Of a DNA stretch of 64,000 nt, positions 21,570 through 30,305 are shown in pieces. Each line of letters opens with the position of its first letter. The first letter of the stretch is position 1. Made by a program: the position numbers and the translations under genes. The notes under the pieces are model-generated. The model was not told where the DNA came from, searched no databases, and saw nothing but the letters and a program-made list of their open reading frames with translations. The stretch is from an uncultured Clostridia bacterium (GTDB taxonomy: Bacteria; Bacillota; Clostridia; UMGS1810): positions 1 through 64,000 of the forward strand of contig CAKSTI010000012.1 of NCBI GenBank assembly GCA_934500705.1, read 5' to 3'.

Positions 21570-24344
21570 ATGGCGAAATACGAAGGCTCAATTAAGTTTG
21601 ATACAAAACTTGACAGCTCCGGTTTTATGAAAGGCGCAAAGGGTTTGGCATCTGCCGCAACAGGTGCACTCAAAGGCATAGGAGTCGGTGCGGGCGTTGC
21701 CGCCGCTGCTATCGGCAAAATAGGTTACGACGCAATGAAAGCATACGGCGACTATGAGCAACTCGTCGGCGGCGTAGAGACTTTGTTCGGTGCAGGCGGA
21801 AAAAGCATAGAGGAATATGCCGCAAGCATCGGAAAAAGTGCAACCGATGCTGCGAGCGAATATGCCACATTGATGACGGCGCAGGCGGCGGTGCTTGCCA
21901 ATGCGGATAATGCATACAAAACAGCCGGAATGTCGGCAAATGAGTATATGGAAACCGCAACGAGCTTTGCGGCAAGTTTGCTCCAAAGTGTCGGCGGTGA
22001 CAGTGTTGCGGCGGCAAATAAGGCTGATATGGCAATAACCGATATGTCGGACAACGCCAATAAAATGGGAACCGACATAGCAAGAATACAGGACGCATAT
22101 CAGGGATTTGCAAAGCAAAACTACACAATGCTTGACAACCTTAAACTCGGCTACGGCGGCACAAAGACCGAAATGGAAAGACTGCTTGCCGATGCAAGCA
22201 AAATTTCCGGTATACAGTACGATGTATCATCTTACGGCGACATTGTAGACGCCATTCACGTTATTCAAACCGAAATGGGGGTTACCGGGACAACTGCATT
22301 AGAGGCGTCAACCACTCTGCAAGGTTCGTTTAAGATGATGTCCGCCTCTTGGGAAAACTTGATGACGGGTCTTACCGACCCGGAGCAAGACCTTGATGCA
22401 CTCATACAGAACCTCTTTGAAAGTATAACGACTTTCGGGGACAACTTGATACCGAGACTCGAAACCATTCTCGGCGGGGTTGCAAATATGGTAACTCAGC
22501 TTGCACCGAAAATAATTGAGGCAATTCCGGGAATAACGGCGCAATTACTCCCGGCGATGACGGAGGGTATATCTCAGTTGCTTTTGGCAGCATCGGACGC
22601 ACTTGCGCAAATTGTACCGACGGTTTTGAGCCTTTCCGAACAGTTAATCCCTGTGGCAATAGATGTCCTTACGCAGATTGCAAACACAATAATTGAAAAT
22701 CTGCCGCTTTTGCTTGACGTTGCGCTCCAACTTATATTGGAGCTTGCAAACGGACTTACGGCGGCATTACCGCAAATGATACCGCAAATTGTGGACATTG
22801 TGCTCACAATGGTCGATACCCTCATTGACAACATTGATGTGCTTATAGACGTTGCCATTGACCTTATAATGGCACTGGCTGACGGGCTTATAGAGGCATT
22901 GCCGATATTGATTGAAAGAGGCCCGGAGATAATAACAAAATTGGTTGAGGCACTAATGAGAGCTGCCGACAAATTGATTGTTGCCGCAGGCGAGCTTATC
23001 GGCAAACTGGCAATGGGTATACTCGGAGCACTGCCAAGCCTTATGAAAGCCGTACAAAAAGCGCCGGAGCTTATAATGCGTGCGCTCTCCGCAATCGTGA
23101 ACTCCGTCGCAAAAATCGGAGAAAACATTGTAAAGGGCATATGGAAAGGCATAACCGGAATGAAAGACTGGCTCATATCGAAGCTCAAAAAATGGTGTGG
23201 CGAAACGGTCGATAAAATAAAGGAATTTTTCGGAATACATTCTCCCTCCCGTGTAATGCGTGATGAAGTCGGTAAGTACCTCTCCCTCGGTGTTGCAGCC
23301 GGAATTGAACAAAACAGTGATGAGGTTGTAAAAGCGTTTGACGGTATGCTCGAAAAGCTCGAAAACCAGCGCAAATTTGACATCATAAGCGAGGACGAAT
23401 ATTACACGCAGCTTGAAAAACTCCGGGACAAATACCTTAAAGCCGGGAGCAAAGAGTGGCTTTCGTACACGGAAAAGATATATTCCTATCAGAAATCGGC
23501 TGTCGAGAGCCAAAAAAACGACATCAAAAAACTCTATGATGATGTATCGTCCTATGCTGACAAAAAGCTTAGCGAGGTTGAGAAAAAACAGGAAAGCTAC
23601 GCCAAAAAGGTAAGCTCATTCGGCGAGCTGTTTAAGACAGGTACCATTAAAACAGATGATGAGACTATAACATTTTTCCACGGCCTTGGTGATATTAACG
23701 GTCAGATTAATGAAATGACACGGTATACGCAAGGACTTGAAAGACTCAGACAGCGTCTTAAAAGCAGCGGCATATCGGACGAGGCGGCATCGTCGTACTT
23801 TGCAGAAATTTCAGAAATGAGCGCCGAGGACGCACAGAAAGCCTTTGCACTGCTTGAACGCACCGGAGATGATGAGTTTAACGCATATATCAAAGCATAC
23901 GAGAAAAAGTTACAGCTTGCAAAGAGCTACTCGGCGTCGGTCTATGAGGACGAGATGCGCTCAGCGGTTGACGAGAGCACTCAATATATGAAGGACGAGC
24001 TTACCAAAGCAGGCTTTGAAGTTCCGGAAGGGTTCTTTACCTCCGGCAGTATATCGGCAGAAAAATTCGGGGAGGGGTTTGCCGAACAGCTCGATGAGGA
24101 ACTCTCGGCAATAAGGAAAAGAATTGACGATTTTAACGCAGAACTTAAAATCTCTGCATCGGCGGCAGATACAAAAACCGTCACCAACAATATCAACAAT
24201 TCCAGTCATACAAGCAACTACACCATATCCCCGGCTAAGGGCGAAAGTGCGCACGCTCAGCTTGAAGCTGCGAGAAATTTTGAAACGTTAAATAATATGA
24301 GGAGCGGATACTATGCGGATAGTCTTAAAAGGCGCAAACGGTAA
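21570..24344 (+). CDS. Tape measure protein
   Basis: 924 residues. The N-terminal part has the tape-measure core (DYEQLVGGVETLFGAGGKSI, ... AAVLANADNAYKTAGMSANE, ... ITDMSDNANKMGTDIARIQD). The middle (about 300-500) is a long series of hydrophobic helices suited to membrane passage. A conserved FFGIHSPSRVMRDEVGKYL stretch lies near 553-571. A charged coiled coil and a Ser/Thr/Asn-rich tail follow. By the usual ruler rule (about 0.15 nm per residue) the tail would be roughly 140 nm, an inference. The end overlaps the Dit gene by 32 bases. Confidence 0.92.
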   Translation: MAKYEGSIKFDTKLDSSGFMKGAKGLASAATGALKGIGVGAGVAAAAIGKIGYDAMKAYGDYEQLVGGVETLFGAGGKSIEEYAASIGKSATDAASEYATLMTAQAAVLANADNAYKTAGMSANEYMETATSFAASLLQSVGGDSVAAANKADMAITDMSDNANKMGTDIARIQDAYQGFAKQNYTMLDNLKLGYGGTKTEMERLLADASKISGIQYDVSSYGDIVDAIHVIQTEMGVTGTTALEASTTLQGSFKMMSASWENLMTGLTDPEQDLDALIQNLFESITTFGDNLIPRLETILGGVANMVTQLAPKIIEAIPGITAQLLPAMTEGISQLLLAASDALAQIVPTVLSLSEQLIPVAIDVLTQIANTIIENLPLLLDVALQLILELANGLTAALPQMIPQIVDIVLTMVDTLIDNIDVLIDVAIDLIMALADGLIEALPILIERGPEIITKLVEALMRAADKLIVAAGELIGKLAMGILGALPSLMKAVQKAPELIMRALSAIVNSVAKIGENIVKGIWKGITGMKDWLISKLKKWCGETVDKIKEFFGIHSPSRVMRDEVGKYLSLGVAAGIEQNSDEVVKAFDGMLEKLENQRKFDIISEDEYYTQLEKLRDKYLKAGSKEWLSYTEKIYSYQKSAVESQKNDIKKLYDDVSSYADKKLSEVEKKQESYAKKVSSFGELFKTGTIKTDDETITFFHGLGDINGQINEMTRYTQGLERLRQRLKSSGISDEAASSYFAEISEMSAEDAQKAFALLERTGDDEFNAYIKAYEKKLQLAKSYSASVYEDEMRSAVDESTQYMKDELTKAGFEVPEGFFTSGSISAEKFGEGFAEQLDEELSAIRKRIDDFNAELKISASAADTKTVTNNINNSSHTSNYTISPAKGESAHAQLEAARNFETLNNMRSGYYADSLKRRKR

Positions 24345-25179
24345 TTTTGAAATAGGCGGCGGAGCGCACGCAAATGCAAGGCTCTTGGATATTCAAGGCA
24401 TAGGCTTGCCGTCAAAGGAAGTTACTGCGGCGGTGTTTGCCGGGCAAAGCGGACAGAGTATTACAAGTGTGCGTGACTCGGTCAGAACGATTACGATGTC
24501 GTTCGATTTTTATGTAAATCCCCGGACGACGCAAAAGTTATACGGTGTGCTCTATGCACCCGTTGAAATATGTTTTTATACAGGCGGCGGCAGGTACAGA
24601 ATAACCGGGCAATGCCGTGATGCAACGGACGCCGAGAGGATTATTTATCGCTCTTGGAACAAGATTGCAGTGCAGTTTGTGTGTGATGACCCGTATTTCC
24701 ACGATATGCAAGAAACAAAAATCGCTGTTGCGTCGTATGTAAATAACTTTCCGAACGCATACGAGGACGGAAAGTGGCTTGTCAGTCTCCCGGCGGTAGC
24801 AACCGAGAGACTGACGAGAATATCCGTCGAGAACAAAGGCGTTACAAAAATATACCCTAAAATATATGTCAAAAAGACCAACGCAACGGTGGGAACATCG
24901 TCAGCGTACGGTCTTAAACTCATCAATCACGCTACGGGAAAAACTCTTGAAATTGACTACCGTTTGACAGGCACGTCGGATATTACGGTTGACCTCCCAA
25001 GACGGAAAATAACGGACGGGAACACAAACATTACAACGTACATATCGGACGATACGGTTTTAAGTGATTTTTACCTTACTCCCGGTGAAAATGACATTGA
25101 GGTTGTAACGCTTGACAATGCGGATTTAATTGCCGTGGATTTAACATTTAACAATAACTACATAGGGGTGGCGATATAG
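24313..25179 (+). CDS. Distal tail protein (Dit)
   Basis: 288 residues from the ATG at 24313, with GAGGAGCG upstream; it overlaps the tape measure end. The N-terminal Dit hallmark is visible (LLDIQGIGLPSKEV ... TMSFDFYV ... LYGVLYAPVEICFYTGGGRY), followed by a galectin-like C-terminal half (YPKIYVKKTNATVGTSSAYG). It makes the hub joining tail tube and baseplate. Confidence 0.85.
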   Translation: MRIVLKGANGNFEIGGGAHANARLLDIQGIGLPSKEVTAAVFAGQSGQSITSVRDSVRTITMSFDFYVNPRTTQKLYGVLYAPVEICFYTGGGRYRITGQCRDATDAERIIYRSWNKIAVQFVCDDPYFHDMQETKIAVASYVNNFPNAYEDGKWLVSLPAVATERLTRISVENKGVTKIYPKIYVKKTNATVGTSSAYGLKLINHATGKTLEIDYRLTGTSDITVDLPRRKITDGNTNITTYISDDTVLSDFYLTPGENDIEVVTLDNADLIAVDLTFNNNYIGVAI

Positions 25180-26138
25180 TGGCGGACGATATTTTTTTCT
25201 ATAACCTCAAATTTGAGATGCTCCACATTCTCCCGGCATATGCGGACGGCGAGGGATGCAGCTCAATCACTGCAACGCCTGACCTTGTTGATAACGGCGG
25301 TTTTGAGATTGTTTTAAAATGCGAGGAGTTAAAGGATAAACTTACTGCAAACCGTGACGGCGTTATTGTCATATGGCGAGATTTTCAAGGATATATGACG
25401 TCGTTCCGAATAACTGACAGCGAGGTGCATTTGTTTGGCGTTTCGTTAAACGGTCTACTGCACCGCATAGTTATTCCGAGTCTCACGGAGAGCAACCGAA
25501 ACGTAGAAAGCGCCGCAAGGTCTGCCATAAGTGCCAATGCTTCGTGGATAACTCTCGGCGAGAGTGCGTCGATAAGTGTTAATAAGACTTATGGGACGGA
25601 CACATATATGTGCGCCGATGAGTTTTTAAAACAGCTTTTTGACGGTACAAACTGTGGATTTAAACTCAGAGCGGACATCAAGTCGAAAAAGTATATTTTT
25701 GAGTGCATAAAACCTCTAAACAACGCTTTAATGCTCTCTAAAAACAATTTAAATGCGTATGATTTTGTGCACGAGTACAGCAATCAAAACGTTGCTTTTG
25801 GCGGCTGGTACAAAAAAGAACAGTCGAGCGGTGACGGAGTGTGGACGTATATTAAACTCGACGGAAACGGCACCGGGATAGACAAAATTGACACTGTGCT
25901 GTCGTCAACGACCGATGCAGACGCTAAAAATGAGCTTAAAGAGCTTGCGGCGCAGTACACGGTCACAGCGGCAACAAAAGACGTCTATCACGGAATTGAT
26001 TACTCTCTCGGTGATATTCTGAGAGTACAAGACGGAGACGTTACAACAAAGAAACAGGTAACGGGAATTGAAATGTGGCAGGAGCAGGAATACGGTGAAA
26101 AACCTGTTCTTTCCGATTATGAGGAGGGAAGTCAATGA
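25179..26138 (+). CDS. Gp37-like tail (Tal-type) protein
   Basis: 319 residues. The start (IFFYNLKFEMLHILP), the GFEIVLKCEELKDKL part and the end (YHGIDYSLGDILRVQDGD, VTGIEMWQEQ) match siphovirus ReqiPepy6 Gp37-like proteins, the baseplate hub element that follows Dit. A one-base overlap with the Dit stop and a four-base overlap with the next gene show a tight operon. Confidence 0.8.
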   Translation: MADDIFFYNLKFEMLHILPAYADGEGCSSITATPDLVDNGGFEIVLKCEELKDKLTANRDGVIVIWRDFQGYMTSFRITDSEVHLFGVSLNGLLHRIVIPSLTESNRNVESAARSAISANASWITLGESASISVNKTYGTDTYMCADEFLKQLFDGTNCGFKLRADIKSKKYIFECIKPLNNALMLSKNNLNAYDFVHEYSNQNVAFGGWYKKEQSSGDGVWTYIKLDGNGTGIDKIDTVLSSTTDADAKNELKELAAQYTVTAATKDVYHGIDYSLGDILRVQDGDVTTKKQVTGIEMWQEQEYGEKPVLSDYEEGSQ

Positions 26139-26875
26139 GCAGCGGAATTTACTACAACCAATCCGTAACGACGGATATTTTAAACGGTATAGCAAAAGAC
26201 CTCGGAAACACGTCCTTTAACGGTTTTACAACAAACAAATTCGGTGCGGACGAACTCAACAAGATAACAAAGTCGCTCGTTACAAGCGGTGTTCTTTTGA
26301 ACGACAATGCTTGTGAGCCGAAAGCAGTCGGAAACAGTGTTGTAATTCAGACCGGGACAATAGTATTTGAAAACGGTGCAAAAATTCAGATTACCGAGTC
26401 GAAAACGTTTGATAAGACGGCAAGCAAGGTTATTTATGCACTTAACAACGTGTCTGAGGGAACGGCAAGTATAGTAATGAGCGACGACTACCCGGAGGGC
26501 GGCACGGATTTTGTTAAATTAGCGAGCATTGACGCAAGCGGGACGGTGAATGACGAGAGGAAACTTTCGAGTGCAAAAGTGCAATTTTCGTCCGGTCAGA
26601 GCAACGTCTACACAAAAAGGACGGTTAATACACCCGCCGGAGAAAATCAACTTGTAGACAGCATCACTTTGACGCACGCAGTGGCATACGTAATCGTTAA
26701 GGGTGAGGATTGGAGTTCTTGCAGAGATTTCTCAAATGACTACACTTCTGTAAGTTGGCGGCTTTCCGACTATTCGTTGCCCAAAATTCTCACAATCGAA
26801 CGTGCCGGAATGACAGTTAATTTTTATGTTGGAGGCACCAGAGGTGAAAGCAGCGTCGATGTAGTGTTTGTATAA
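26135..26875 (+). CDS. Baseplate/upper fibre protein
   Basis: 246 residues, beta-rich. The first third (SGIYYNQSVTTDILNGIAKD ... FGADELNKITKSLVTSG ... NSVVIQTGTIVFENGAKI) resembles baseplate proteins upstream of fibres in Clostridial siphophages. The C-terminal part (QLVDSITLTHAVAYVIVKG ... VNFYVGGTRGESSVDVVF) may be a binding domain. Role in host recognition is inferred from position. Confidence 0.6.
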   Translation: MSSGIYYNQSVTTDILNGIAKDLGNTSFNGFTTNKFGADELNKITKSLVTSGVLLNDNACEPKAVGNSVVIQTGTIVFENGAKIQITESKTFDKTASKVIYALNNVSEGTASIVMSDDYPEGGTDFVKLASIDASGTVNDERKLSSAKVQFSSGQSNVYTKRTVNTPAGENQLVDSITLTHAVAYVIVKGEDWSSCRDFSNDYTSVSWRLSDYSLPKILTIERAGMTVNFYVGGTRGESSVDVVFV

Positions 26876-26891
26876 AAAGGAGGGGCAAAAA

Positions 26892-28631
26892 ATGTATAAG
26901 GATATTAAAATTAAGTACAGTGAGGAATTTGCAAGATATACTGACGCAGTGCTTGTAACAGGCGATGTCAACGCATACCGCATTGTGCTTGAAACGCCGT
27001 GGGAGCTTGACGGGTGCAATTTTAAGGTAACTGCTAAGCGTGCCGACGGCAAGGTTGTAATCGACCTTGGTGCCACGGAGGGGACAAAGGCAATCTGCGT
27101 TCTGGCAAGTAGCGTCTATTCGGTAGTCGGGGATTTAACAATGCAGCTTACGCTCGAAAGCGTTGACGGCACCGTCCTCACAGCTTGTGAGATAACAGCA
27201 ACAGTCGCAGAGGGCAACGGCGAGGGTGAACAGGCAGAAAACTTGACTCCGGTACTTGATAAAGCGATAGAGCGCATTACGGTTTTAGAGGCTGAAATGC
27301 GGGCTTCGGCGTCGAATTTAACGAACGGCGACGGTGTAGGCAGCGTTATGTTAAAAACTGCTGCCGGCGCAAAAGGTGAAAACGCCGTTGCTACAGGATT
27401 GAATACTCAGGCAAACGGCGATAATTCCTTTTCGGCAAACTATAACAGTAAAGCAGATGGAAATGGTGCATTTTCGGCGAATTACTCGAACGCAAAAGGT
27501 ATTTATTCATTTTCAGCTAACCAAGGAAATGCGAATGAAGAATACTCATTTGCAGCAAACCGGGGGCAAGCAAGTGGCGGTTGTTCTTTTGCAGCAAACC
27601 AAGGACGGACAAGTGGTTATTATAGTTTTGCGGCAAACTCTGGGCAAGCAGATGGTTATCGTAGTTTTGCGGCAAATGAAGGGACCGCAAGTGGTTATAG
27701 CTCGTTTTCAGCAAACAAAGGAACAGCCAATGAGGGAATGACATTTGCAGCCAATGCTGGAACAGCATCTGGCGAAGGCTCTTTTGCAGCAAATGGAGGA
27801 ACGGCCAAAGGTGAAATTTCTTTTGTAACAAATGTAGGAGTAGCAACTGGTAAAAGCTCATTTGCGGCTAACGAAGGACAAGCAAAAAAGAATTGTTCTT
27901 TTGCGGCTAACGAAGGACAAGCAAATAGCGAATATTCCTTCGCAGCCAATGAAGGACAAGCAAATAGCTATTATAGTTTTGCAGCTAATAAAGGAATAGC
28001 TCATAATTATATGACATTTGCAACAAATTTAGCTAATGCAAAGGGCGAAGCCTCATTTGCGGCAAACGTAGGAACGGCAAGTGGTTATGGCTCGTTTTCA
28101 GCAAACAAAGGAACAGCATCTGGCGAAGGCTCTTTTGTAGCAAATGTAGGAAAAGCAGCAGGTCAAGGAGCATTTGCAGCTAATATAGGAATAGCAAATA
28201 GTGAAGTTTCATTTGCGGCAAACGTAGGAAAAGCCAATAACTACGGTACATTCGCCGCTAACGCTGGAACGGCAAGTGGAGAAGGTGCTTTTGCAGCTAA
28301 TGGAGGAATAGCAAAAGGTTTTGGAGCGTTTGCGGCTAATGCTGGAATAGCAACTGGTATAGCTCAGTTTGCTCACGGCAAATACAACATTGAAGATACT
28401 CAAAATAAATATGCTCATATTATTGGTAATGGTTCGTCTGAGACAGCTCGTTCAAACGCCTACACTCTTGACTGGAACGGCAATGCTTGGTATGCGGGAC
28501 ACGTTGAAGCGAGTGATATATGGCTGCGTTCTCCGGGTGACAAACTCTTCCGTTTATCAGTCAATGATAATGGCGAGCTATTGACTACTCAAATAAACAG
28601 CGATGGCTCAGAAGTAGTAGAAATAGATTAA
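26892..28631 (+). CDS. Tail fibre with about 24 YadA-head-like 14-residue repeats
   Basis: 579 residues from the ATG at 26892, with AAGGAGGGG upstream. An N-terminal beta domain (about 1-110) probably attaches to the baseplate. A short helix follows. Residues about 170-490 are roughly 24 tandem copies of a 14-residue unit of the form SFAANxGxAxGxxx, which suits the left-handed beta-roll of YadA/Hia-type trimeric heads. The end (YTLDWNGNAWYAGHVEASDI) is a common fibre C-terminal domain. The repeat DNA is AT-richer than its surroundings. Likely the receptor-binding fibre. No reverse transcriptase or template repeat is nearby. Confidence 0.8.
   Translation: MYKDIKIKYSEEFARYTDAVLVTGDVNAYRIVLETPWELDGCNFKVTAKRADGKVVIDLGATEGTKAICVLASSVYSVVGDLTMQLTLESVDGTVLTACEITATVAEGNGEGEQAENLTPVLDKAIERITVLEAEMRASASNLTNGDGVGSVMLKTAAGAKGENAVATGLNTQANGDNSFSANYNSKADGNGAFSANYSNAKGIYSFSANQGNANEEYSFAANRGQASGGCSFAANQGRTSGYYSFAANSGQADGYRSFAANEGTASGYSSFSANKGTANEGMTFAANAGTASGEGSFAANGGTAKGEISFVTNVGVATGKSSFAANEGQAKKNCSFAANEGQANSEYSFAANEGQANSYYSFAANKGIAHNYMTFATNLANAKGEASFAANVGTASGYGSFSANKGTASGEGSFVANVGKAAGQGAFAANIGIANSEVSFAANVGKANNYGTFAANAGTASGEGAFAANGGIAKGFGAFAANAGIATGIAQFAHGKYNIEDTQNKYAHIIGNGSSETARSNAYTLDWNGNAWYAGHVEASDIWLRSPGDKLFRLSVNDNGELLTTQINSDGSEVVEID
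27424..28368 (+). repeat. Tandem 42-bp coding repeats of the fibre gene
   Basis: About 24 units of 42 bp encode the 14-residue fibre repeats. Some units are nearly identical (for example those encoding SFAANEGQA near 27857-27966), and most others differ at several positions. Such repeats can change number by slippage or recombination in frame. Confidence 0.8.
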
Positions 28632-28645
28632 AGGAGGAATTTAAA

Positions 28646-28927
28646 ATGGGATTAAAAACTACGAATTATGAAGTAAAAGATTTGGGAATTGCAGTTCCCA
28701 CAGCATATGCACAGGTGACGTCATTGTTCATCGATAAAGCTGGTAATGCATACGCAGATTTTTCAATCCAACAAAACCGTGGCGGCATCGGCACCAAGGA
28801 GGCTTTTGCAAAACAAAGTATTAGTTGCGTTATCGATAAGACGCAACCTATCTACACACAGATTTATAACAAGGCAAAAGAGGAAGTTTTTAACGGCTGG
28901 GAAGATGATATTGTGGAAGGTGATTAA
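28646..28927 (+). CDS. Small virion-associated protein of unknown function
   Basis: 93 residues with AAAGGAGG upstream. The sequence (LGIAVPTAYAQVTSLFIDKA, GNAYADFSIQQNRG ... YTQIYNKAKEEVFNGWEDDI) looks like a small beta-rich protein followed by a helix. It is placed between the fibre and lysis genes, a common place for short tail accessory proteins. No family recognised with certainty. Confidence 0.6.
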   Translation: MGLKTTNYEVKDLGIAVPTAYAQVTSLFIDKAGNAYADFSIQQNRGGIGTKEAFAKQSISCVIDKTQPIYTQIYNKAKEEVFNGWEDDIVEGD

Positions 28928-28929
28928 TC

Positions 28930-29994
28930 GTGATTGAAAAATACAGCAGAAAAAAAGACGGTAATAAAAAGCTGTCCGCAAATTTCTGTGTGAACGAATT
29001 TGCGTGTCACGACGGCTCGGACAAGGTGCTCGTTGACACAAATCTTGTGGCGGTACTCCAAAAGATACGTGACCGCTTTGCAAAGCCGCTTAACATCAAC
29101 AGTGCGTACCGCACTCCTTCATACAACCGAAAAATCGGCGGTGTTTCCAACTCACAGCACACGCTCGGCACTGCGGCGGACATTGCGATAGAGGGGGTAA
29201 CTCCGCTTGATATTGCAGTGTTTGCGGAGTGCCTTATGCCGTCGGGCGGCGGAATTGGGTTATACAAAAACTTTGTGCACATAGACGTCCGCCAAAGGCG
29301 TGCACGCTGGCAGAATTTCGGAAAAGAAGTTGTTGTATCGGGATTTCCGGGATACAGTGAGCCTGTTACATCAACATCTATTCCGACCGCTAAATACCAT
29401 ATAGAGGGCACAACTCATATCATAGAGATAGACCCTCGTAATATATGGGCGGTTGAAACGCAAAAGCCAACAAATAAAACTCCATATAATAACTTTGTTA
29501 ATTCAGTATTCTTTATGGCACAGAGAAACGGGTTGATGTACCCACAGGGCATAATGGTGAACGGCGGTAACGTAATATGCAATAACGCAACGCACGGTAA
29601 ACCAGTATCAACCATAATTGTGCACGGCGCAAATGATGTTGAATTTAAGAGAGTTACAGATATAACGAAAGAAAATAACGTTTGGTTTGCAGTAAGCGGT
29701 TACGGAATATATCCGTACATCACAGCAGAGCAAGAGGGATTTACTGGAAAGTTTTCGGACGTGCTTAGAACCACTAACAGACCCATTATTGGTTACAGAA
29801 AAAAGGATAATAAAATTGTTATTGCCGTAAGAGGTGCCACAAGTGCGCAGAGAGCGCAACAAACTGCTAAAAATCTCGAACTTGACTTCGCCATATCTCT
29901 TGACGGCGGTGGCAGCACTACATTGAAAGTAAATGGCGGTTATAAATTCCGTGGCGATGGTAGGAAATTATATGGAGGTCTTATATGGGCATAA
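28930..29994 (+). CDS. Endolysin: M15 peptidase fused to a phosphodiester-glycosidase (NAGPA) domain
   Basis: 354 residues from a GTG at 28930. The N-terminal domain (about 1-135) is a zinc D-Ala-D-Ala-type peptidase of the M15 family, with metal ligands read as H77 and D84 (SQHTLGTAADIA) and H117 (FVHIDVR). The C-terminal domain (about 150-354) resembles NAGPA-type phosphodiester glycosidases (MAQRNGLMYPQGIMVNGGNV ... WFAVSGYG ... ISLDGGGSTTL), which cleave sugars joined by phosphodiester bonds. It would cut peptidoglycan peptides and perhaps wall teichoic or sugar-phosphate polymers. No signal peptide, so release depends on the holin; its end overlaps the holin gene. Confidence 0.85.
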   Translation: MIEKYSRKKDGNKKLSANFCVNEFACHDGSDKVLVDTNLVAVLQKIRDRFAKPLNINSAYRTPSYNRKIGGVSNSQHTLGTAADIAIEGVTPLDIAVFAECLMPSGGGIGLYKNFVHIDVRQRRARWQNFGKEVVVSGFPGYSEPVTSTSIPTAKYHIEGTTHIIEIDPRNIWAVETQKPTNKTPYNNFVNSVFFMAQRNGLMYPQGIMVNGGNVICNNATHGKPVSTIIVHGANDVEFKRVTDITKENNVWFAVSGYGIYPYITAEQEGFTGKFSDVLRTTNRPIIGYRKKDNKIVIAVRGATSAQRAQQTAKNLELDFAISLDGGGSTTLKVNGGYKFRGDGRKLYGGLIWA

Positions 29995-30206
29995 ATTCAA
30001 AAAGCAAAAAGACAATAGACGATGCAGTGATTAAAATTGCAAAAAGAGCATTACATACGGTTGCTCAGACTGCAATCGGTATTATAGGCACATCGGTATA
30101 TTTAGGTGATGTCAACTGGAAATTATTAATTTCTGCTTGTGCACTCGCCGGGATAACATCAGTATTAAAATCGGCTGTTGTTGGTATACCGGAAAGCAAT
30201 GTTTAA
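29985..30206 (+). CDS. Phage holin
   Basis: 73 residues with two membrane segments (ALHTVAQTAIGIIGTSVYLG and WKLLISACALAGITSVLKSA), a positively charged N-terminus and a short tail, the layout of r1t-type holins. It overlaps the endolysin gene by ten bases and is the last gene before the right end. It forms the pores that release the endolysin. Confidence 0.85.
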   Translation: MGINSKSKKTIDDAVIKIAKRALHTVAQTAIGIIGTSVYLGDVNWKLLISACALAGITSVLKSAVVGIPESNV

Positions 30207-30260
30207 AAATGTTTTAAAATCGTTTAAAAAGCATTTAAAAGACAGTTTAATATTTTAAAA
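30200..30260. repeat. Right-end phased TTTAAA array
   Basis: Cores centred near 30204, 30215, 30225, 30236, 30248 and 30256, the first four at 11, 10 and 11 bp. It sits between the holin gene and the right terminus and mirrors the array in the left region (899-941). Confidence 0.8.
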
Positions 30261-30265
30261 AATTC

Positions 30266-30305
30266 AAAAGCCGAGGGCGCTGTAAAATGCGTTTTCGGCT
30301 TTTTT
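30266..30305 (+). terminator. Terminator of the late operon
   Basis: AAAAGCCGA (30266-30274) pairs with TCGGCTTTT (30295-30303), followed by more T. It ends late transcription about 45 bases before the phage terminus, insulating the host gene remnant. Confidence 0.75.

Noticed and set aside
22574..23386. 270-codon minus-strand frame inside the tape measure gene
   Set aside because: Ser/Ile-rich low-complexity shadow of the hydrophobic tape-measure helices, without a start site or homology.
27424..28368. Regular short repeats that might be taken for a CRISPR array
   Set aside because: The repeats are 42 bp, in frame, diverged and continuous with no spacers; they encode the 14-residue fibre units. 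No cas gene is nearby.
26892..28631. Diversity-generating retroelement acting on the fibre gene
   Set aside because: No reverse transcriptase gene and no template repeat could be seen anywhere in the window.
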